Assembly (NCBI RefSeq): GCF_004362215.1
Contig: NZ_SNWR01000001.1
Span: 1,550,001-1,614,000 of the forward strand
Length of the DNA stretch: 64,000 nt
From: Paractinoplanes brasiliensis
Lineage (GTDB): Bacteria > Actinomycetota > Actinomycetes > Mycobacteriales > Micromonosporaceae
Direction: 5' to 3'
The stretch's first letter is position 1, and each line of letters begins with the position of its first letter. The notes beneath the pieces are model-generated. The model made no database searches. It had not been told where the DNA came from and worked only from the letters and a program-made list of their open reading frames with translations. Of this stretch, positions 59,958-64,000 are shown one piece after another. Made by a program: the position numbers and the translations under genes.

Positions 59958-61193
59958 GTGACGGACGGGAAGATGCCTCTGCGGGCCAAGGTCGCGACCT
60001 CGGTGTCGAAAACGGCGGCCGCGCTCTCCAGGGCCGCGGGCCGCGGCGACGGCTCGGTCATCGGCGGCTGGATCGGCCTCAAGATCGATCCCGACCTGCT
60101 GCGCAACCTCGCCGCCGGACGCGCGATCGCGCTGATCTCGGGCACCAACGGCAAGACCACCACGACCCGGCTGGCCGCCGCCGCGCTCGGCGTGCTCGGC
60201 CCGGTCGCCACCAACGGCTTCGGCGCCAACATGCCCACCGGGCACACGTCGGCCCTGGCCAAGGCGGGTTCGACGCCGTTCGCGGTGCTCGAGGTCGACG
60301 AGCACTACCTGGCCCGGGTGATCGACGAGACCAACCCGCGCGTGGTGGCGCTGCTCAACCTCTCGCGCGACCAGCTCGACCGGGCCAAAGAGGTCGCGAT
60401 GATGGCCCAGATGTGGCGCACCGCGCTGGCCGGGCACCCCGACATCTCGGTGGTGGCCAACGCCGACGACCCGATGGTGGTCTGGGCGGCCCGCGGCGCG
60501 TCGCACCTCACCTGGTTCAGCGCCGGCCAGCGCTGGACGGACGACTCGTGGGTGTGCCCCGAGAGCGGTGATCCGATCGAGCGCGCCAACGGCGACTGGT
60601 GGTGCACCGGCTGCTCGCTGCGCCGCCCGCAGGCCCAGTGGCGCGTCGAGGACGACGGCGTCATCGACCCGCGCGGCGACTGGCACCTGGTCAAGCTGCA
60701 GCTGCCCGGCACGGTCAACCTGGGCAACGCGGCCACCGCGCTGGCCGTGGCAGCCGAGTTCGGCGTACGCCCGATCGAGGCGCTCCCCCGGCTCGCCACG
60801 GTGGCCTCGGTCGCCGGCCGGTACGCGCAGGTCGACCGCGAGGGCCGCAACATCCGCCTGCTGCTGGCCAAGAACCCGGCCAGCTGGCTGGAGGCGTTCG
60901 ACATGGCCGAGCAGGCGCCGACCCTGCTCTCCATCAACGCCCGCGACCCCGACGGTTTCGACACCTCCTGGCTGTACGACGTCGACTTCTCGCCGCTGCA
61001 CGACCGGCCGGTGCTGATCACCGGCGAGCGGGCCTTCGACCTCGCCGTACGCCTCGAGGTGAACGGAATCGCCTTCCGGCACGTGTTGAGTTTCGAGGAG
61101 GCGATCCGGTCGGTGCCGCCGGGCCGCCTCGAGGTGATCGCCAACTACACGGCGTTCCAGGACATCCGAGCGGAGTTGGACCGTGTCAACTGA
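59958..61193 (+). CDS. murT: Lipid II isoglutaminyl synthase, Mur-ligase-like subunit MurT
   Basis: 411 residues, Mur ligase fold with C-terminal DUF1727. The ATP loop is LISGTNGKTTTTRLAA; NLSRDQLDRAKEV and the C-terminal NYTAFQDIRAEL are MurT signatures. With GatD it amidates the alpha-carboxyl of D-Glu in lipid II. The zinc-ribbon insert has WVCPESGDP and WWCTGCSLRRP: three cysteines where staphylococcal MurT has four, the second being Ser. The start is GTG. gatD follows with an 11-bp overlap. Confidence 0.94.
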   Translation: MTDGKMPLRAKVATSVSKTAAALSRAAGRGDGSVIGGWIGLKIDPDLLRNLAAGRAIALISGTNGKTTTTRLAAAALGVLGPVATNGFGANMPTGHTSALAKAGSTPFAVLEVDEHYLARVIDETNPRVVALLNLSRDQLDRAKEVAMMAQMWRTALAGHPDISVVANADDPMVVWAARGASHLTWFSAGQRWTDDSWVCPESGDPIERANGDWWCTGCSLRRPQAQWRVEDDGVIDPRGDWHLVKLQLPGTVNLGNAATALAVAAEFGVRPIEALPRLATVASVAGRYAQVDREGRNIRLLLAKNPASWLEAFDMAEQAPTLLSINARDPDGFDTSWLYDVDFSPLHDRPVLITGERAFDLAVRLEVNGIAFRHVLSFEEAIRSVPPGRLEVIANYTAFQDIRAELDRVN

Positions 61194-61896
61194 GAGCGTC
61201 CTGCGCATCGTCTGGATCTATCCGGACCTGCTCTCCACGTACGGCGACCGGGGCAACCTGCTGATCCTGGCCCGGCGCGCGGCCATGCGCGGTATCCCGG
61301 TCGAGACCTACTCGGTGCGTTCCGACCAGCCCATGCCCTCGACCGCCGACATCTACCTGATCGGCGGCGGCGAGGACGGCCCGCAGGCCCTCGCGGCCCA
61401 GCGCCTGATCAACGACGGCGGTCTGCACCGCGCGGTCAACCAGGGCGCGGCCGTCCTGGCGATCTGCGCCGGTTACCAGCTGTTCGGTCACTCGTTCTTC
61501 GCCAAGGGAGCCAAGTGCCCCGGCCTGGGCCTGCTCGACCTGCATTCCGACCGCGGCGAGACCCGTGCGGTGGGTGAGATCAGGGGTGACATCGACCCGC
61601 GGCTGGGCCTGCCCCCGCTGTCCGGTTTCGAAAATCACGGCGGCCGCACGCATCTGGGCCCCGGAGCTGCTCCCCTGGCCCGGGTGACGGCCGGGGTGGG
61701 CAACGACGGGCAGACCGAGGGGGCCTGGCACGGGAAGATCCTGGGTACGTACTCTCACGGCCCCGCGCTGGCCCGCAACCCAGCTATAGCCGATCTGCTA
61801 CTGCGTTGGGCGATCGGCGCGGATAGCCTTTCACCGGTCGACGACACCTGGCCCGAAAAACTTCGTGCCGAGCGACTCGCCGCAGCCGGCGCCTGA
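61183..61896 (+). CDS. gatD: Lipid II isoglutaminyl synthase, glutaminase subunit GatD
   Basis: 237 residues, class-I glutamine amidotransferase (CobB/CobQ-like). Nucleophile Cys in LAICAGYQLFG, catalytic His in ILGTYSHGPALARNP, and the N-terminal WIYPDLLSTYGDRGNLLILA are diagnostic. It supplies ammonia to MurT for amidation of D-Glu to D-isoGln in lipid II, needed for efficient cross-linking. The GTG start lies inside the end of murT. Confidence 0.95.
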   Translation: MSTESVLRIVWIYPDLLSTYGDRGNLLILARRAAMRGIPVETYSVRSDQPMPSTADIYLIGGGEDGPQALAAQRLINDGGLHRAVNQGAAVLAICAGYQLFGHSFFAKGAKCPGLGLLDLHSDRGETRAVGEIRGDIDPRLGLPPLSGFENHGGRTHLGPGAAPLARVTAGVGNDGQTEGAWHGKILGTYSHGPALARNPAIADLLLRWAIGADSLSPVDDTWPEKLRAERLAAAGA

Positions 61897-61932
61897 CACT
61901 TGACCCGACAAAGCAAGGGACGGTACGCCTGC

Positions 61933-62670
61933 ATGACTGACATCCTGATCGCCCCGCGGGGCGTGAACCTCGCGGATCCTCAGGTTTCTCAGACCCAGCA
62001 GATCCCGGCCGGCGACAAGCCCTCGATGGGGTGGAAGCGCCGCCTTGTCCGGTTCGGCATCCTTGGCGGCGTCGTCGGCGGCGTGGGTGTGGCCGCAGCC
62101 ACGCTCCCGCTGTCGCAGATCGCCGGCCAGGTCGCTGCCGTCGGCCCGGCCGCCGCGGTCGCCATCGCGGTGATCGGTGGCCTCCTGCTCTCGGTGCTCG
62201 TGCCCCGCACAGCGATCACGCTGGCGTGCGGCGCGCTGCTCGGCGCGGCCACCGGCGCTGCCACGGCCCTGGCCGCCGCCGTGATCGCCGCCACCGCCAC
62301 CTACTACGCCGGCCGCTGGGTCGGCCGGGGCGCGCTCTCCGCACGTTCCGGGGGCCGGCTCGAGCGTCTCGACGGCTGGCTCAACCGTCGTGGCCTGCTG
62401 GCCGTGCTGCTCGTCCGGTTCCTGCCGCTGGCCCCGTTCGGCCTGATCGGCTACGCCTACGGCACCACCAGCGTCTGCCGCAAGCGTTACCTGCTCGGCA
62501 CCACGCTGGCCTCGATCCCGTCCGCGGTGTCGTACGCGGTGATCGGCGCCGCCGTGGTCCGGCCGGGCGAGATGAGCCCGCTGTCGCTGGCCCCGGCCGC
62601 GATCGGGTTCACGCTGACGACCGCGATCGTCCTCTGGTGGAAGCACTCGGGTCGCAAAGCCGCCGCCTGA
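61933..62670 (+). CDS. DedA-like VTT (TVP38/TMEM64) membrane protein
   Basis: 245 residues with about six hydrophobic segments. The VTT-domain core FLPLAPFGLIGYAYGTTSVC and RFLPLAPFG proline loop, plus ASIPSAVSYAVIGAAV, match the SNARE-associated/TVP38 family, related to DedA lipid scramblases. I start at ATG 61933; a TTG at 61900 is in frame but the protein pattern begins at the ATG. It follows gatD by 36 bp, probably in one operon, which suggests a link to undecaprenyl-phosphate or lipid handling; that is inference. Confidence 0.82.
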   Translation: MTDILIAPRGVNLADPQVSQTQQIPAGDKPSMGWKRRLVRFGILGGVVGGVGVAAATLPLSQIAGQVAAVGPAAAVAIAVIGGLLLSVLVPRTAITLACGALLGAATGAATALAAAVIAATATYYAGRWVGRGALSARSGGRLERLDGWLNRRGLLAVLLVRFLPLAPFGLIGYAYGTTSVCRKRYLLGTTLASIPSAVSYAVIGAAVVRPGEMSPLSLAPAAIGFTLTTAIVLWWKHSGRKAAA

Positions 62671-62673
62671 CAA

Positions 62674-62722
62674 ACAGCAGAAGGCCCACCACCCGGCGTA
62701 CGGGCGGTGGGCCTTCTGCTGT
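62674..62722. terminator. Bidirectional terminator between the VTT gene and leuS
   Basis: A 22-bp inverted repeat with one mismatch: left arm 62674-62695 (starts ACAGCAGAAGGCCCACC), right arm 62701-62722 (ends GGCCTTCTGCTGT), loop GCGTA. It sits four bases after one stop and nine bases after the other, so it serves both convergent genes. Confidence 0.92.
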
Positions 62723-62730
62723 GCGGAGGC

Positions 62731-64000
62731 TCAGACGACGACGCTGACCAGCCGGCCGGCCACCACGATGACCTTGCGGGGCTCGCGACCGGCCAGCACC
62801 TCGGCCACCGCGGCCAGCGCCCGCTCGCGCACCTCGGCCTCGGGTGCGGCCGGCGGCACCTCGACGCGGGCCTTGACCTTGCCGTTGACCTGCACCGGGT
62901 ACGTGATCGACTCGGCCACCAGCTGCGCCGGGTCGGCCACCGGGAAGTCGGCGTAGGCCAGCGAGCCCGAGTGCCCCAGCTTGGTCCACAGCTCCTCGGC
63001 CAGGTGCGGGGCGAACGGCGACAGCATCAGCAACAGCGGCTCGACCGCCTCGCGCGACACCGCGGGCAGCGGCGTCAGCGTGTTGGTCAGCTCGATCAGC
63101 TTCGCGATGGCGGTGTTGAAGCGCAGCTCGTCCAGGTCTTCCCGGACGCCCGCGATCGTGCGGTGCAGCGTCTTGCGCACCGCCGGCTCCAAGGGCTCGT
63201 CGGAGACGCGTGCCGCCCCGGTCTCCTCGTCGACGACCAGGCGCCACACCCGCTGCAGGAAGCGCTGCGACCCCACCACGGCCCGCGTGTCCCACGGGCG
63301 TGAGACGTCCAGCGGGCCCATCGCCATCTCGTAGACCCGGAACGTGTCGGCGCCGTACTGCTCGCACATCTCGTCGGGCGTGACGACGTTCTTCAGCGAC
63401 TTGCCCATCTTGCCGTACTCGCGGACGACCTCCTGACCGTCGTAGAAGTACTTGCCGTCGCGTTCGACCACCTCCTCGGCCGGCACCACGACACCGCGGG
63501 CGTCACGGAACGCGTACGCCTGGATGTAGCCCTGGTTGAACAGCCGGCGGAACGGCTCGAACGACGAGACGTGGCCCAGGTCGTACAGGACCTTGTGCCA
63601 GAACCGGGCGTACAGCAGGTGCAGGACGGCGTGCTCGACGCCGCCGACGTACAGGTCGACGCCGCCGCAGTCGCCGTCGCGCCGCGGGCCCATCCAGTAC
63701 GCCTCGTTGTCCGGGTCGACCAGGGCGTGAGCGTTCTTCGGGTCCAGGTAGCGCAGCTCGTACCAGCAGGAGCCGGCCCACTGCGGCATGGTGTTGGTCT
63801 CGCGGGTGTACGACTTCAGGCCGTCGCCCAGGTCCAGCTCGACGTTGACCCAGTCCTTCTTGCGCGACAGCGGGGTCTCGGGCTCGCTGTCGGCGTCGTC
63901 CGGGTCGAAGGTGCGCGGCGAGAAGTCGTCGACGTCGGGCAGCACGACCGGCAGCATCGACTCGGGCAGCGCGACCGGCAGCCCGGTCTCGTCGTAGACG
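62731..64000 (-). CDS. leuS: Leucyl-tRNA synthetase, 3' part (5' end outside window)
   Basis: The C-terminal 422 or so residues of LeuRS; the frame continues to the window edge (VYDETGLPVALPESMLPVVL). The class-I catalytic KMSKS motif reads KMGKSLKNVVTPDEM; the tryptophan-rich AGSCWYELRYLDP and DLYVGGVEHAVLHLLYARF parts of the active site and the anticodon-binding domain (about 250-330 of this piece) are intact. The missing part holds the HIGH motif and editing domain. The terminator at 62674-62722 follows its stop. Confidence 0.95.
   Translation of the reverse strand, partial: VYDETGLPVALPESMLPVVLPDVDDFSPRTFDPDDADSEPETPLSRKKDWVNVELDLGDGLKSYTRETNTMPQWAGSCWYELRYLDPKNAHALVDPDNEAYWMGPRRDGDCGGVDLYVGGVEHAVLHLLYARFWHKVLYDLGHVSSFEPFRRLFNQGYIQAYAFRDARGVVVPAEEVVERDGKYFYDGQEVVREYGKMGKSLKNVVTPDEMCEQYGADTFRVYEMAMGPLDVSRPWDTRAVVGSQRFLQRVWRLVVDEETGAARVSDEPLEPAVRKTLHRTIAGVREDLDELRFNTAIAKLIELTNTLTPLPAVSREAVEPLLLMLSPFAPHLAEELWTKLGHSGSLAYADFPVADPAQLVAESITYPVQVNGKVKARVEVPPAAPEAEVRERALAAVAEVLAGREPRKVIVVAGRLVSVVV

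Overview
This is a 64 kb piece of a very GC-rich actinobacterial chromosome (roughly 70-73 % G+C by eye, strong G/C third-position bias, many GTG starts, 4-bp ATGA/GTGA gene overlaps). Gene content and order (a dcw cluster with wag31, sepF and murT/gatD; his genes beside dnaE; lspA-rluD-traR; PriA-type hisA), together with a striking excess of the palindrome CGTACG, point to Micromonosporaceae, probably Actinoplanes or a close relative; the genus is inference. I see no rRNA, tRNA, CRISPR array, insertion sequence or prophage.

Layout. Positions 1-16.3 kb are the most accessory part: a drug-type ABC-2 exporter with a TetR regulator, an iron-box-controlled DUF2470 gene divergent from a cysteine-poor ribosomal protein S4, a heterodimeric ABC exporter, two MocR (GntR-aminotransferase) regulators each paired with a membrane protein, a secreted subtilisin-like protease and an MFS transporter. 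From 16.3 to 27.6 kb come a fatty-acyl-CoA ligase, a DMT exporter/LysR pair and the histidine genes hisD-C-B-[48-aa membrane ORF]-H-[106-aa membrane ORF]-A, with hisF separate; then a Lon-N-domain protein and a DUF2567-like membrane protein. From 27.7 to 38 kb are dnaE, a MinD-like ATPase with a proline-rich N-terminus, a membrane-anchored unknown, rluD, lspA, a TraR/DksA zinc-finger protein, a K+/H+ antiporter and a DUF167 protein.

From 38.3 to 57.7 kb lies the division and cell-wall (dcw) cluster, all on the minus strand and read from mraZ: mraZ-rsmH-ftsL-ftsI-murE-murF-mraY-ftsW-murG-murC-ftsQ-ftsZ-yggS-sepF-yggT-wag31, followed by a membrane protein with an Ada-like zinc motif. murD is absent between mraY and ftsW; a hairpin sits there instead. 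murG carries a one-base frameshift in its last sixth that places it in frame with murC. The mraZ promoter has four GTGG-containing boxes at exact 10-bp spacing, fitting MraZ autoregulation.

From 58.5 to 64 kb: an NlpC/P60 hydrolase behind a c-di-AMP (ydaO-type) riboswitch, the lipid II amidation pair murT-gatD, a DedA/VTT membrane protein, a strong bidirectional terminator and the 3' part of leuS running off the window. The wall genes thus cover precursor synthesis (murC/E/F, mraY, murG), amidation (murT/gatD), polymerisation and septation (ftsW, ftsI, ftsL, ftsQ, ftsZ, sepF, wag31) and remodelling (NlpC/P60 under c-di-AMP control).
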